64,000 nucleotides of DNA. It comes from Medicago truncatula. Its lineage: Eukaryota > Streptophyta > Magnoliopsida > Fabales > Fabaceae. Made by a program: the position numbers and the translations under genes. Each line of letters opens with the position of its first letter. The first letter of the stretch is position 1. Under the pieces are notes generated by a model. The model searched no databases. It worked only from the letters and a program-made list of their open reading frames with translations, and was not told the DNA's origin. Positions 31,310 to 44,155 of the stretch are shown one piece after another. The DNA is taken from assembly GCF_003473485.1 (NCBI RefSeq), contig NC_053045.1, positions 51,936,494 to 52,000,493 of the forward strand, in the 5' to 3' direction.

Positions 31310-33942
31310 TACTTCCGTTTTTTCCACCACCGCGATCATAAGCTTACGCTGCCAAGGTGAGTCTTCTCCAACCATATCCCACATTGTTCTCCTTTGGTTT
31401 TTTGTTTCTATGATCGTCTCTTTGTAAATATTCTGCTTATTTATGTTGTTTTTTTCCTTTTTGAGTTGTGATCCCTGTAACGACCTTCTAGTGTATTCTG
31501 TTCTATTTTATAATTTTACTTCTTTCTATGTTGTATTAAAATTTTCAAGTCTTGTTGTGGAGATGTCAGGTTTTTAATGTTACGTGAAATATATTTGATG
31601 TTTGCACTTTGGAGATTCTTATGTGGAATTTGATTTGGAGATTATACACTATTAAGTCTTAACACCGAAATGATGACCAAAGGGGTATTCCGGTGTCAGT
31701 GTTGGTGTCCTGCACCGACCGAATTATGTCATTGTCTCAAAATGTTATTGGTGTCGACTGTGAGTGTTTGTGTCGTGTCCGTGTCTGTTCTCTTTAGCTT
31801 ATATATAGCAAGTTTGTGTGTTTTGGTGGTGGCTTATTTAAAGATTTTTATGTAAAGGAGTAATGATATGCTGCTGCCTTAATGTATTTAGGAGTACTGC
31901 AAGGTTGGTATTGGTAGAGTTAGTGTTTTGTGTGTTAACCTGTTTTGGATTGGTTGTAACTTGTAACATTCACTAATACACCTTTTAATTGAGTCATTCA
32001 GTAATGGTTAGGCATGTTTTTTGGAATTTTTTTAGTCATTGACAGTGATGTAAATAATTGAGTATGGTTGTGCTTGTTGGACACAATGGTTTTGCTCGTA
32101 GGATGCAAAATTGCAAATCACTTGGTCACTGAAACTGTTGTGAAATTGTGAGTAATGGCATGGATATCCAATTCTAACTGAATCAACTGAACCTATTCAG
32201 ACCGCAAAAAATCAGATCAGAACTGTTGTTCTGTGAGTTATCCAAACCGAGTTGAACTGCAAAAACTAAAACTGATAGCCTTAGTCTATTTTTAAACTTA
32301 TATTAACTGTTCATACTTCATGCTATAAGATGGATTTCACTGCTGTGATGCTATTGAGACAATAATTATGAATTTAAATGAAGTGGTCTGTTTCTGCAGG
32401 TCAACTTTAGCGATGTTTTTACATACTTAATGTTTTTTTAATTAATTTGAAGCTTTTTTCTCTATACTTTCTCTCAATGGAATTCTATTTTGTCTCCCTT
32501 ACCATGTCAGGTCTATCAGGCATGGCACAAGAAGCTGGAATGTTCACGGTTTATCAAACGATTGGCAACGTTTTGTGTTGCAAATGTGGGATTTCAATGC
32601 AACCAAACACAACGAATATGTGTTTGAAGTGTTTGTGCTCAGAAGTTGATATTACAGAAGGCTTACTGAAGCTCCATGTGATTGTGCATTGCCCCGAGTG
32701 CCAAAGCTACTTGCAGCCACCGAGAACTTGGGTCAAACTACAATTAGAAACAAAGGAGCTGTTGGCATTTTGCTTGAAAAGATTGCAAAAGAATATGAAT
32801 GTCAATAAAGTGAAGTTGGTAAATGCGGAATTTATTTGGACGGAGCCCCATTCCAAGAGGGTAAAAGTCAAGGTCAGTGTTCAGAAGGAGGTTTATAATG
32901 GAGCAATTCTCCAACAGTCTTACCTTGTTGAGTATGTTCAACAGGATCACATGTGTGAATCATGTTCCAGAGTGCAGGCTAACCCTGATCAGTGAGTTGC
33001 AGTTGTGCAACTCAGGCAACATGTCTCGCACAGGCGTACTTTCTTTTATTTGGAGCAGCTAATTCTGAAGCATGGTGCTGCTGCTAGAGCTGTCAGAATC
33101 AAACAAATGGATCATGGTATTGACTTCTATTTCTCTAAACGAAGTCACGGTAACAGCTTTTTGGAATTTATTGGAAAAGTAGCACCTATAAGGAGTCGTA
33201 ATGATAAGCAGCTTGTTTCTCATGATTCAAAGAGTAATGACTACAACTATAAATACACGTTTTCAGTTGAAATCAGCCCCATTTGTCGCGAGGATTTAAT
33301 TTGCTTGCCTCCTAAAGCTTACATAGCTTTGGGCAATATTGGTCCTATTGTGATTTGCACCAAGGTTACTAACAGCATTGCTTTGCTTGATCCACTTACC
33401 TTGAAGTACAGTTTCTTAGATGCTGATCAGTATTGGAGGGCATCCTTCAAATCCTTACTTACTAGCAAAGAGTTGGTGGAATATATAGTGTTGGATCTGG
33501 AGGTTGTTTCATCGAAAATTGGTCCATCTGAGATTACTATGGGTGGCACAAAATATGTTTTAGCTGATGCTCAAGTTGCCCGAGTTTCGGATTTTTCACA
33601 ATCTTTTCTATTAGAACTCATTTGGGGCATCTTTTAAAGCCTGGTGACCATGCTCTTGGTTATGACTTGTATAGGGCTAACAGTAATGACACTGAATATG
33701 AAAATTACAAAGGACATATTCCTGAAGTGATTTTAATAAAGAAGAGTTATAAAGAGAAGAGATGTGGGAAGCCTCGTTCTTGGAAATCACTTCCTATGGA
33801 GGTTGATGATAAGGTTGGAGTTGATTACAACTTGGAACGTGATCTATTCTTAAAGGACCCTGAATTGGAGGAGTTGATGGCTGGTTTTGAATCCCTTGAT
33901 CTGTTTGAGGATGAAGATGAGGAGGATAACATGGAAGAATAA
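31310..33942 (+). pseudogene. NMD3: broken NMD3 (60S ribosome export adaptor) gene copy
   Basis: The reading frame starts at 32522 (MAQEAGMFTVYQTIGNVLC). It keeps the paired CxxC zinc motifs (CCKCG, CLKC, CPEC, CESC) and long matches to plant NMD3, the adaptor that carries 60S ribosomal subunits out of the nucleus through CRM1. Codon 158, a conserved Trp in ANPDQWVAAVQLRQ, is TGA here (32993-32995). The same frame then continues, from about 33005 to 33600. A short deletion after ARVSDF shifts the frame, and the C-terminal part (33622-33942) continues in another frame with an internal loss of about 50 codons before the acidic tail. A leader exon with donor at 31357 and a pyrimidine-rich acceptor at 32510 are preserved. 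It is therefore a DNA-level duplicate with its 5' UTR intron, not a processed retrocopy. A 157-residue truncated product could still be made, but I judge it a pseudogene. Confidence 0.88.
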
Positions 33943-34470
33943 GCTAAAGTCACTTCTATCCTAATTATATACTGAATCTTAGTTTTATTGTTGTCAAGGA
34001 TACCATTTTTTCACTCATGCTTTATTGATTGAAAATCTCTGTTGATGTTTTTATTTACTGCAATTTACTGTGTAAGCTTGTAAACTATCTTTTATTAATT
34101 TTCCATTGAGAACGGTGATGATTTTGACTGTTTCATTCTCCAATCAGAAGGTCAGTGGCTCTAAAATTGGTCTTTGTTCTTTTAAATAATAATAACTTTA
34201 AAAAATTGATCTGAATAATGATAACAACTTTGTTGCTCTAAAATTGTTGATACAAACTCGAGATCATTGTAAATCATTATCTTCTAAATTGTTGATACAA
34301 ACTCGAGATCATTATAAATCATTATCTTCTAAATTGTTGATACAAACTCGAGATCATTGTAAATCAAGGTCACTGTATAAGCTTATAGTGTCTTACGAAA
34401 TCACTTAATCACATACAAGTTCTTTTCGATAATTGGTTTGCACAACCAACAAACTAAACAAGTACAATAG
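33943..34470. other. spacer between NMD3 copy and ALDH2B gene
   Basis: Holds the 3' flanks of two convergent genes and the 45-bp minisatellite described separately. No other gene is seen. Confidence 0.4.
34241..34366. repeat. 45-bp minisatellite, nearly three copies
   Basis: The unit starting AAATTGTTGATACAAACTCG begins at 34241, 34286 and 34331, giving an exact period of 45 bp, with one or two substitutions between copies. The third copy breaks off after about 36 bp. Confidence 0.9.
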
Positions 34471-37400
34471 TTACAACCACGCAGGATTGTTTAGTGGGGA
34501 CACCACAGCTTTTACCTGCAGATAGTTGTGAAGACTGTATATTCCTTTCTCCCTGCCAATCCCACTCATCTTGTAACCACCAAAAGGAATTGCAGCATCA
34601 AACACATCAAAGCAATTAATCCACACTGTTCCAGCTCTCAGTGCCCGCATCAAAGTGTTGGCTGTGCTCACGTTGTTTGTGAAAACACCTGCTGCTAAAC
34701 CATAACGTGTCGCATTTGCCCGTCGTATCACTTCATTAATGTCCCTATATAATATTAGAAGAATAAAAAATATTAGAAAAATTCCAAATTGCGCGCCACA
34801 CTACAGATATTCCAAGGCACTGTCTTGAATTCTAATTCTAATTTTATAAAGAATTTAATAACTAAGGAACAACTGTATACAAACATTTTAGACAGGCGTC
34901 TGATCATACTTAATCATTTAAAAGTATATGCAGATATTTTAGAAAGCCATACTATGCATGATGCCATACTGAAATATGATTGATTATGTGTATAAGATTA
35001 TTTTAAAGTGTGATTGCAAATAACGATGAAATTGATTCATTTAGAAGGATCCCATGCAGAATAGCTTTGAAGTTGGAACATAATGGTAATCTTACTGAAT
35101 TTCAACAAAAAAAAAACAAGCAAGTGGGATTCCAATTTCACTCACTTGAACTTCAAGATGGTCTGAACTGGGCCAAATATTTCATCTTTAGCTATCAACA
35201 TATCATCCTATGTAATAGCCATTAACATGTGTTAGAAAATGGTCCACAATACACGGTCTTACGGTGCATTTCTGTAAACAGTCACTTGTGGCAAATAATC
35301 AATACCTGAACATTTGAAAATACAGTTGGCTGGACAAAGAAGCCTTTGGAACCCAATCTCCCACCTCCACATTCAAGTGTAGCATTGCTATCAATTCCAG
35401 ACTTTATATACCTAAGTACTTTCTCAAATTGTTTCGAATCAATCTGCGATTATTTGCAAGGACCACAAAACAGTGTTATGTTGTTAAATCATAGTATGAT
35501 CAAGAATGTGTTGTTCTGTCAAACATTAGCTTTTTCCCATGAAAAGGTTAGTCGAATAAACACTAGAAAAGAAAAAGAAAAATGAGACAAGGAATATAGA
35601 CCTATAAAGTAACGTTACAATAGTAATAAAGTTAACTTAATATAAAAATACCTGAGGACCTTGCTCTACACCCTTCTTAAATGGATCACCAACAACACGT
35701 CTCAAAGCTCGTTCCTTTGATTTCTCCAAGAACTCGTCATAGATACGCTCATGTACGAAGGTACGGGATCCAGCACAGCAACATTGTCCCTGAAAAGCAT
35801 CCAGCTTAAGGCATAAGCTTCTACTCCACATTTCCGTCTTGTTTTAGAAAGTAGTGGAAAAGGATTGCACAAACCTGATTAAAGAAAAGAGCAAAGTGAG
35901 CAATTTCAACAGCTTTGTCAATATCAGCATCCTCACAAACAATGAATGGCGATTTCCCTCCAAGTTCTAATGTCACTGGCTTAAGATTGCTTCTTGCAGC
36001 CAGCTCAAGTACAGTTTTTCCAGTGTCTGTTGATCCAGTGAACGCTAACTGCAAAATTAGAAGTAAAAAAAATTGAATTTGTATGCCAAATAATGAATCA
36101 ATATTATCCAGTGAATGCTAACTTCAAGATAACATGTCTTGATTTCTTTCATTACTTACCAATTTTTATAACCTCTCTTATACAGTAAGGTATAAACAAG
36201 AACTACTATCAAATCAATATCATCATGAAATTTAGACGAATCATGCTCTCAATCATAATGCATTTTGATGGTATCCTAAACATATTTAGCAGTAATACAT
36301 AATGGATTGGAATAATGCATCTTTATAATCAAGCTAAGTTCATCGGTGATGCTTTATAGAACTATATATTAATATATAGTAGAAGTTAAGATGCTTGATT
36401 CTCAAAATACCTTGTCCACGTCCATATGACTTGCAAGAGATGCACCAGCAGTTGGACCATAGCCAGAAACTATATTCAGAACACCTGGGGGTAGACCGGC
36501 CTGCCCAAAAGTGTGAAAATTACAACTTAACATTTGTAAATAAAAATACAACTTACATAGTCATAGAAATCTAAATAAGATAATCAGCATGCTAGCCAAA
36601 ATTGAGGTTAACGTATGAGGTCAAAAACTAAAGGCAAGGGTAATTGTTTCACAATTGGCATCACATCAGAGCATTTTGTATTTCTTTTGACATCAAAGCA
36701 TGGCTTACGAGTTATGAGCTGACCTCATGAAGTAGTTTTGCCACAAGTAGAGCCGTTAGCGGTGTTTGCTCAGCAGTCTTGAGGACAATGGTATTACCAC
36801 ATGCTAGAGCTGGTCCAACTTTCCAAGCAAACATAAGTAGAGGAAAATTCCAAGGTATAATTTGTCCTGCTACACCAATTGGTTCATGCAATGTCTGGAC
36901 ATGATAATCTCCATCAGCCGGGACTGTCAGCCCATGAATTTTATCTGCCCAACCTGTAAAAACAATAATTGTTAGACTGGGGATATTAGCATGATTATTT
37001 TTTTTACAACAATTAAAAAAGCATTGACATAAGGAACATGTTGTTACTGATCCGATCCTACCAGCATAGTAGCGAAATAAACGCACAAACATAGGTACTT
37101 CAGCTTTGGCAGCCTGTTCATAAAGCTTTCCATTGTTCCATGCCTCCAGAGCTGCAATCTCATCATTGTGCTTCTCAACCAAATCAGCAAATCGCAACAA
37201 TATACGACATCTTTCCTGAAGGAGTTATTAATAAGTAATCATCAACGTAAATTGAAAACTAATAGAAGTTCATGCAAGAAAGGACACTCTGCAGGAAATG
37301 CTTACATAAGCACTCATTTTAGGCCAAGGTCCATTATCAAAGGCCTCACGAGCTGCTGAAACTGCACGGTTAATATCTTCAGCATCACCTTCAGCAACAT

Positions 37401-37921
37401 GAGCAATCACTTCCCCTGTGCGTGGATCAAGTGTTGGAAATGTTTTCCCTGGAATCAAAAGAAACTCCGTGTTTAATCTAAGAGCCTAACTTGTTCTCAC
37501 TTCCACTCAATAAATGATTTTTCGAGACAAACCTTAAAACGACTATTATTTTGAGACGGAGGGAGTAACAAGCAACGATCTTTAAACATTACCTGATGCA
37601 GCATCCACAAACTTTCCATTTATAAGATGCTGTGTATAATTTATTGAAACTTGTGGAGTAATCAATTCCTGAACAGCTGCAGCAGTGCTAAATCTGTTTG
37701 TGTTTATCAACCCTTCAGATTTTCTTCCTGAGGTGAAACAAAACATAAAGCAGAAATCTTATTCCATGCATTACAAAAAAAAAAAGTATATCCACACACA
37801 GTTACAGGATAAGGAATTGAATACCAAGCGGTGAGCGAAGCAGAGAAGCAGAAGCTCCAGAAGAAGAAGAAGAAGAAGATAGGGAGCGAGAGAGCAAACG
37901 AGAAAGTGTGCGAGCTGCCAT
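34471..37921 (-). CDS. ALDH2B: mitochondrial aldehyde dehydrogenase, family 2 member B (ALDH2B)
   Basis: Eleven exons (37921-37825, 37727-37593, 37448-37306, 37215-37062, 36953-36724, 36500-36411, 36048-35875, 35789-35652, 35443-35306, 35207-35146, 34744-34471) join in phase to 544 residues, the normal length. Residues 1-50 form an Arg/Ser-rich mitochondrial presequence ([13 protein letters not shown]). NAD+-dependent ALDH2 oxidises acetaldehyde and other aldehydes to acids. The cofactor and catalytic motifs are intact: [29 protein letters not shown], the general base Glu311 in TLELGGKSP, and the nucleophile Cys345 in GQCCCAGSR, spaced 34 residues apart as in the family. The C-terminus has [13 protein letters not shown]. 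In plants these are the RF2/ALDH2B4-B7 proteins of the pyruvate dehydrogenase bypass and anaerobic metabolism. No defects are seen. Intron 2 contains a Stowaway end near 37540-37568. Confidence 0.96.
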
Positions 37922-39432
37922 GATGAGAGCACGTGAATGTGATTGCCTGTCGGTGTTTCTTGTTCTTGTAATGATTTAGTGATAAAAAAGAAACAAAACT
38001 TATCAATGTGAAAAATGATTTTTCATATGCACCATTTGTTTGGTAACCGTTGTTGTTGTTGATATTAATCTTATCGCTAATATGATGTGAAATACTACTA
38101 ACTTACAAGAAACCATTGAAAGAGCTATGTCATTAATTATTGTATTGAAAATCTTGTGGGGTTAATTAATTTGAAGGGTTATTATTGAATTCTTGCTTGT
38201 ATTAATAAAGAGAGTTGAAAAAGTTTGTCTTTCTATTAAGAGGAAATGATAGCATTATTGAGTAGAGAGAGTTGGGATGACGTTTGTGGCAGGCAGGTAC
38301 GTTTGGAGAAAAGCGGGAAGAAGACAAACACAAAGGGAAATTCGCTTTTGGGAAAACTCAAATTCAAGCCTGTTAATTTGGGGAATCTTAAATTTAAAGT
38401 GATAAAAAATAGTAGTAATTTTTATGTATTTATTAAGAGGAAAAGTGATTTAGGTAGCTCATATGGTTTGCAAGGGGATAGTAGGTGGTACTAGACTAAA
38501 AGTTTGGAGTATGAGCTAAAATTTTCACACAAACTATATGATATGCAAGTGGAAATGGATATATTTCACCATAAATAATATAGATATCATTTACTGTATT
38601 TTTCTTCGCTAATAAAATACCTCGTTTTCTTTACATATCTTTCCTTCTATAACATCACAAAATTGTCACATATCACATTGAGAAGGATATACGAGGACAA
38701 CTTAGTCCTTATTTAAACTCATAAGTCAGTTTTTTGTGATAATATTGTTTCAAAAAAACAATTAGATCTCCGACAATAAAATTTTTATCACAAGAGCAAA
38801 GGGATATAAATGGTCCTTACAATAAGAAAATAAATCTCTAAATTTATTCTTCAATCGATTGTTCATTTTAGGACCAACGCAAAGTTGAATTTTTAAATGC
38901 AAAAGAAGAAAAATCAAATGAGCAATTAATTGAATATAAAAATATAGTGATTATTTTCATGTAGAAACTAACTAATGGTGAGTAACCAAATACTCATGTA
39001 AAAAGATGTGAATCTAACTAATGGTGATTGGTGGAGTCGTAACTTGGAACAGCCAGAATTCATCCATTATACAAGCTTGTTAATGTTATAAGGACTTGAG
39101 GTTTGATTTAAAACCAGAATTTCATATTCAACGGGCGAAATTAATGTGATTAGCAGCTACAAATACAATATGCTTTATAAAAACAACTTACAAGACTATG
39201 ATAGAAATCAAATGTCAAACTTCTACATTCAATAACTTTGCCTCAAATTACAGAGCATGGTACATTTATACATGTATGATTTGGAAGAGTTGAGCTCCAA
39301 TTTTAGTTAAATTCGTGTTTAACATCACATATGCCTGGTGAGTTATACAGGTGACCGGCGGCGAGATTCTAGCTAACCTAGCAACCAGATTGGACTGGCA
39401 AAAGCAGTACATATATGTCAAAGTAAACACCG
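37922..39432. other. intergenic between ALDH2B promoter and membrane-protein gene
   Basis: A plus-strand frame at 38246-38494 has Lys-rich, low-information content and no recognisable family, so it is not called. The remainder is AT-rich, including the ALDH2B promoter at its left end and the 3' UTR of the next minus-strand gene at its right end. Confidence 0.4.
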
Positions 39433-41367
39433 TTAACGTGGAATTTGATTAGAATCAAGATCTTTTGGGTGCATGGACGTTATACACAAACAATAAGGTA
39501 GAAAGAAATAGAAAGCGAAAAAAATGATAACGCCAAGATCAGCCTCTTCTCCAATTGCTGGACGGCGCAGACTGATCACGTATATCTGAATTGCACACCA
39601 CAAGCAGTATAAAGAAGCTATGGATACCATAAGTAGCATTGACTGATATGATTTTTTCTTTATCGAGTCTGAGGAACTCGCTCTGCAAGGCAATGAAAAA
39701 GAAAGAAGAATATGTTAAAACCTCTATAGTATAACTTGATATTGAACATGGAAAGTTGCAATAACAAAACGAGAATTTCTTTTAGGCCCCCAACTATTCG
39801 CATGCCCTACATTCGGATCTTAAAATCAGAAAGAAAAAAAAAAGGGGGGTTTCTTGATGTGTTTTTTCCATTCAGAAGCTAAAATCCGAAATAATATAGG
39901 GTGGGAGAGAAGTGTTAAAGGGGTGGAAAGCAGTCTAACAAAACACCTGTTGAGGTAAAAGAATCCACCAATTAAGCAAACACACAAGAAGCCGACTACA
40001 ACAACAGCATCCGGGTTAACTGGTGCTCTTCCTTGCCACCAACCAGTACTCAAAATCCAAGTGTACATGGTCGTTTTCCCATTCTCCTACAAGATTTTGA
40101 GGGTTATAAGCTTGAATCAATTAAGAGTTTAAGTGACAATTTTTAGAAAGAGTTATAACAAAACGGCAAGAACATTTGTCTTCGACACTGTTAGATTGGC
40201 TTGCAACTAGTAGGAATTTAGCTTCATTTTGTAGTTTCTTTCTTTGTTTCTATTAAAATAATAGCCAATAGCACTCTACTTGTAAAGTCTACGGACACAG
40301 AACTTCAAAATTTAGATTACTAAAGGAAAAATAAGGAAATGAACCGAAAAACATATCAACCTTATGAGACAAGAATAAGAGACAAACCAAAGTTGAAACC
40401 TAGTAGAATAGTATTGGTGTACAAGAGTTGGTTAAGATTCAGCTATGCATCTAACAGTTTCTGTTATTGTTTACCTCTCGATAGAGTAGTTAAAAACACT
40501 AGATAACAAATTATGTACAGATTTAAGAAGGTTAACAAATGTTAACGAAACAAATGTAAAAATTTCAAGGTTAATATCATCATGACATGGAATTCAAGAA
40601 AATAATAAATGTGGGAACAATCAAACATCCCCTACTTGTCAAAATTGGACATAAATAAACAAAACATGTATAGTATCAAAATTGATTTTAATTTTAGAAA
40701 GTCCAAGACCAGATGAGGCAATCTCCATAAATACTTGAAACCGCTTTAGACATACATGTTACTATTTTAAGCAGGTTTCACTAATTAGGATAATAAATCA
40801 ATCAGCTAGCTAGTAGTTTGTAGAAACAAACACAAACGGTTACATAAACAGCATCGAAATGTTATTGTATCAATGAATATTACCTCAAACAGATGATCAA
40901 GAAAGAAGTGAGTCAAAGAGCCAGCAGATATCAAGAACAAACATTGCATCTTAGTAAGTGGCACCTGCAATATCAATTATCAAAGTAATTAATTAATTCA
41001 TAATAATAATAATAATAAATGATGAAATGAAACAACTAGATCAATTAATGACCTTGGAGAAAGAAGAATCTAGAAAGTGTTTATGAAGAAGAAAAGAGGA
41101 AATCCTAGAGTAAAGAAGACATAGAGGATATCCCAAGATAATGATGTAGTAGAAAGGATGGTGAATGTAATCAGCAAAAGTAGAGGCTACAGTATGACCA
41201 CCAAAAAGAGAGACAAGCCACTGAGAGAAAGAACCAATATCAGGTCCAAAGAAAGAGTTGATGGTGTAGATGAGTGTATGGTGTGGACTAAACCTGCCGT
41301 TACTGACGGTGGTTAGACACAAGCCTGAGCCCATGGCATACATCATGTGAGGACCAGGGCCTGGCAT
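39433..41367 (-). CDS. conserved plant multi-pass membrane protein, unknown function
   Basis: Four exons (41367-41053, 40964-40884, 40086-39947, 39682-39433) join in phase to 261 residues. I chose the start at 41367 (MPGPGPHMMYAMGSGLCLTT) because this segment looks like a conserved N-terminus. The frame is open 14 codons further upstream. Five hydrophobic segments are visible: FYYIIILGYPLCLLY, CLFLISAGSLTHFFL, VVVVGFLCVCLIGGFFYL, a long one around LLMVSIASLYCLWCAIQIYV, and VIIFFAFYFFLPYCLCI. Between segments 2 and 3 is LTHFFLDHLFEENG. Its His-x3-Asp and the N-terminal His residues faintly recall membrane-bound metal-dependent hydrolases (YdjM/DUF457 type), but I cannot establish this. Clean splicing and even coding content argue that the gene is real. 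The function is unknown. Confidence 0.75.
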
Positions 41368-44155
41368 GGCATAAATAAAATAATCACTTTCAACTTTCAG
41401 CTTCAACAAACAATATAAGTTCCTTCACTCAACAGAGTCAAGATCCTCTCAGTCTCAACTGCCTTTGAAGATAGATAACTAACTGTGCTGTATGTGGCAG
41501 TCTTAAAAAGGTAAAGTTAGTGCGGGTAATGTGTTCTAACTATTACCAAGTTCAAGGTGGCAGATCAAGCTAACAGCCTATTCAACTAACTAATAATAAA
41601 CTATAACTATACTAGTTAAATATTTCCTTCCTTATAAAATTAAACTATTACTCCCTCCTGGCTTAGTTATAAATAACAAATGTATTTGTTTTGTTTTGTT
41701 TTGTTTTTTATTACATACTAAATACATTAATTATCGAATTGCAGCCGCAACTAACTCTTTTAACACCCTATTCTTGTGTATATCACATTGTCGGTATTTA
41801 ACATCAACTACATTTTCTAAATTCTTTCTCTTTCAAGGTGCCAATTGCATGTTATCAAATATTTTTCTTTGTTTATACATTACTCAAAGAAAAAGAAGTG
41901 AGACAGATTACAACTTCTGTTTTAATTTGTGCAATAAGTTACCACATTAATTCCTTCAAAAAAAAAGTTATCACATTAATATTTACAAATACACGGTTCA
42001 TTAGTGTAATGTACCGTGGTTAACGTCACATTAATATAATATAAACTACTGATTTGGTCATTAAAATTGTAACACACCTAGTAGAACAGTGAATGTCGGT
42101 CACTTTTGTCTTTAACTCAATACAAGCTAGTGTTTTGCTTATTGTGTGGCTCCCGTTTGTGCTCGCAGTTGTTCTTTTCAGCCAACAAGGGGCCAAAATG
42201 ATTTATTTTTATTTTAAGGAAAAATTGATGACAACGTGTAAGGATTGAAGGACAAGGAAATGATGATGGGTAGATGGGAATGATGATGGGATTGGGAGGG
42301 TTAGGATTTCTCCTTAAAATAAATTGATTATAGTTTTTTTTTTCTTGATACTTGTAACATTTTATTAAATATCAAATTACAGATGCATAATGGAACATCA
42401 ATAAATATGTAAAAGATAAAACACAAATAATCAATTTTGTATTTATTTTAAAAAACAGCAATGATAGGTTATTTTATTTTTATTCCTTTTCATATAATAC
42501 CACAATGAGATGTTGAATAAGTGTATAAAAATAAAATGTGAATATTCTAGTAAAAAAAAACATTTTTTGTTTAAAGTTTGGGAATGAAACGTGTTAGGAG
42601 AAAGACTTAGATATATTTTTGGTCCTTTATCTTTTAAAAAAGACGTGTTTTGATTTTTTATCTTATTTTTGACATGTTTTGGTCCTTTATCTTTTTAAAA
42701 ATATAGACGTTTTAGTCTTTCAGTTAGAAATCATACCATAAGTTAACTAAAGTTTAATACATGGTAATTATTGTGTTAACATAAACGCATGTGACATAGA
42801 AGAGGGAAAAACGATGTCGGTTTTTAGGAGCAATGGGAAGGAATGTTAAAAATAAGGGTTAATGTATGTTTATCTCCAGTAATATTAGCGATTTTCGGTT
42901 TTGCCTTTGTTGTCATTTTTTTTTTCAAATAACATCAACATAATTTGTTATAGCAACAAAAACTTTTAAAAAAATAATGCATTAAAACAAATTGCTTGAC
43001 GGACCGGCCCTTCAACTCGTCATTCTGCCACTAAGCAGGGTGGGGTGGAATTTTAGACTCGACCACTTTAATTGACTCGGTTTGCGTCTTCCCGTTTTAG
43101 ACAGGTCTAAATAGGGCGGGAGACCCACTTTACCATCCCCAATGTGGTGTATATTCAATCTTTGTTCAACATCAATTCCTTAAAGTGAGATTAGTTTCGC
43201 TCAATTTACTTTATTTAATTTATTGTCCATTTACAAAAAAGATAGATATAAACGATAATTTAATGAGATTACTAAAACACTATTTTATCTCTTTTGTCTA
43301 TCTCTTTTAAAAATGCACAATAAATATAGCAATGTTAACATAGTGAAGCCAAACTCCCTTAATATGTGTCATTAGGACAAGATCATAAAATATTAAGAAG
43401 TAAAATGTTTTTTTGACAAAGGAAGTAAAATATTTAAAAATATTATTTACCCTTAAATGAAATTGCTTTTTATATTCTTATATTAGCAGTTGATATTGTT
43501 GATATAATGAAATAAGAACTTTTTTATAAAAAATGAGTTTGTTTGGAGGTAAGAAATTTATAATACTTTAGAGAAAAGATATTTACACAACTATTTTTTA
43601 ATAATTTTTAGAATAAGTCTCTTTCATACCTTTATTGTGTTCCTATTCATTTTATTTTATTTTGGTCAAGGTGTTCCTATTTATTTTGACATTCTGACAA
43701 TATTTTTTATATATTTTTGTTTGTCTTCTTATAAGTTGTTACAAAAGTGGTTGTTTAAATGACATACCTCAATATTTTATATTAGGTTCAACGAGAAAAT
43801 GAAATATTAAAAAAATGTAAAATAAATTTTTTATTATTGTAATATTTAAGGTTACATTAATTGAAAAATGTTATTGAAGTATAATTTCTAGAAATCATCA
43901 TCTTCCCTTTCTATGAAGAAGAATTATATTATATTATTATAAAGATTAAAGAAGAGTATAAAACTTCTCCTTTCTCTCAAAAAAAGAATATAAAACTTCT
44001 CCTCCTTCCATTTCTCTGGTACCAAACAAACACTTTCATCAAAACTCACTTTGTTATTTGGTGGTAACGAATTCAGAGAAGTAAAAGGGCTTTCAACTTG
44101 AGTGTGACTGCGAGAGTGAAGAGCAAAACGAGAGTTCCGTTGCGCTCCATTCAAA
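41368..44155. other. intergenic, repeat remnants
   Basis: No gene is recognised. A Stowaway-type end (ACTCCCTCCTGGC) occurs at about 41650 without partner. At 42610-42740 'ggtcctttatctttt' is repeated in the manner of Mutator-like MITE arms, but the second arm was not found. The last 100 bp before 44156 is the leader of the NFD2-like gene. Confidence 0.4.

Noticed and set aside
38246-38494. Plus-strand 82-residue frame upstream of ALDH2B
   Set aside because: Lys/Asn-rich, no motif, and AT-rich like the surrounding spacer.
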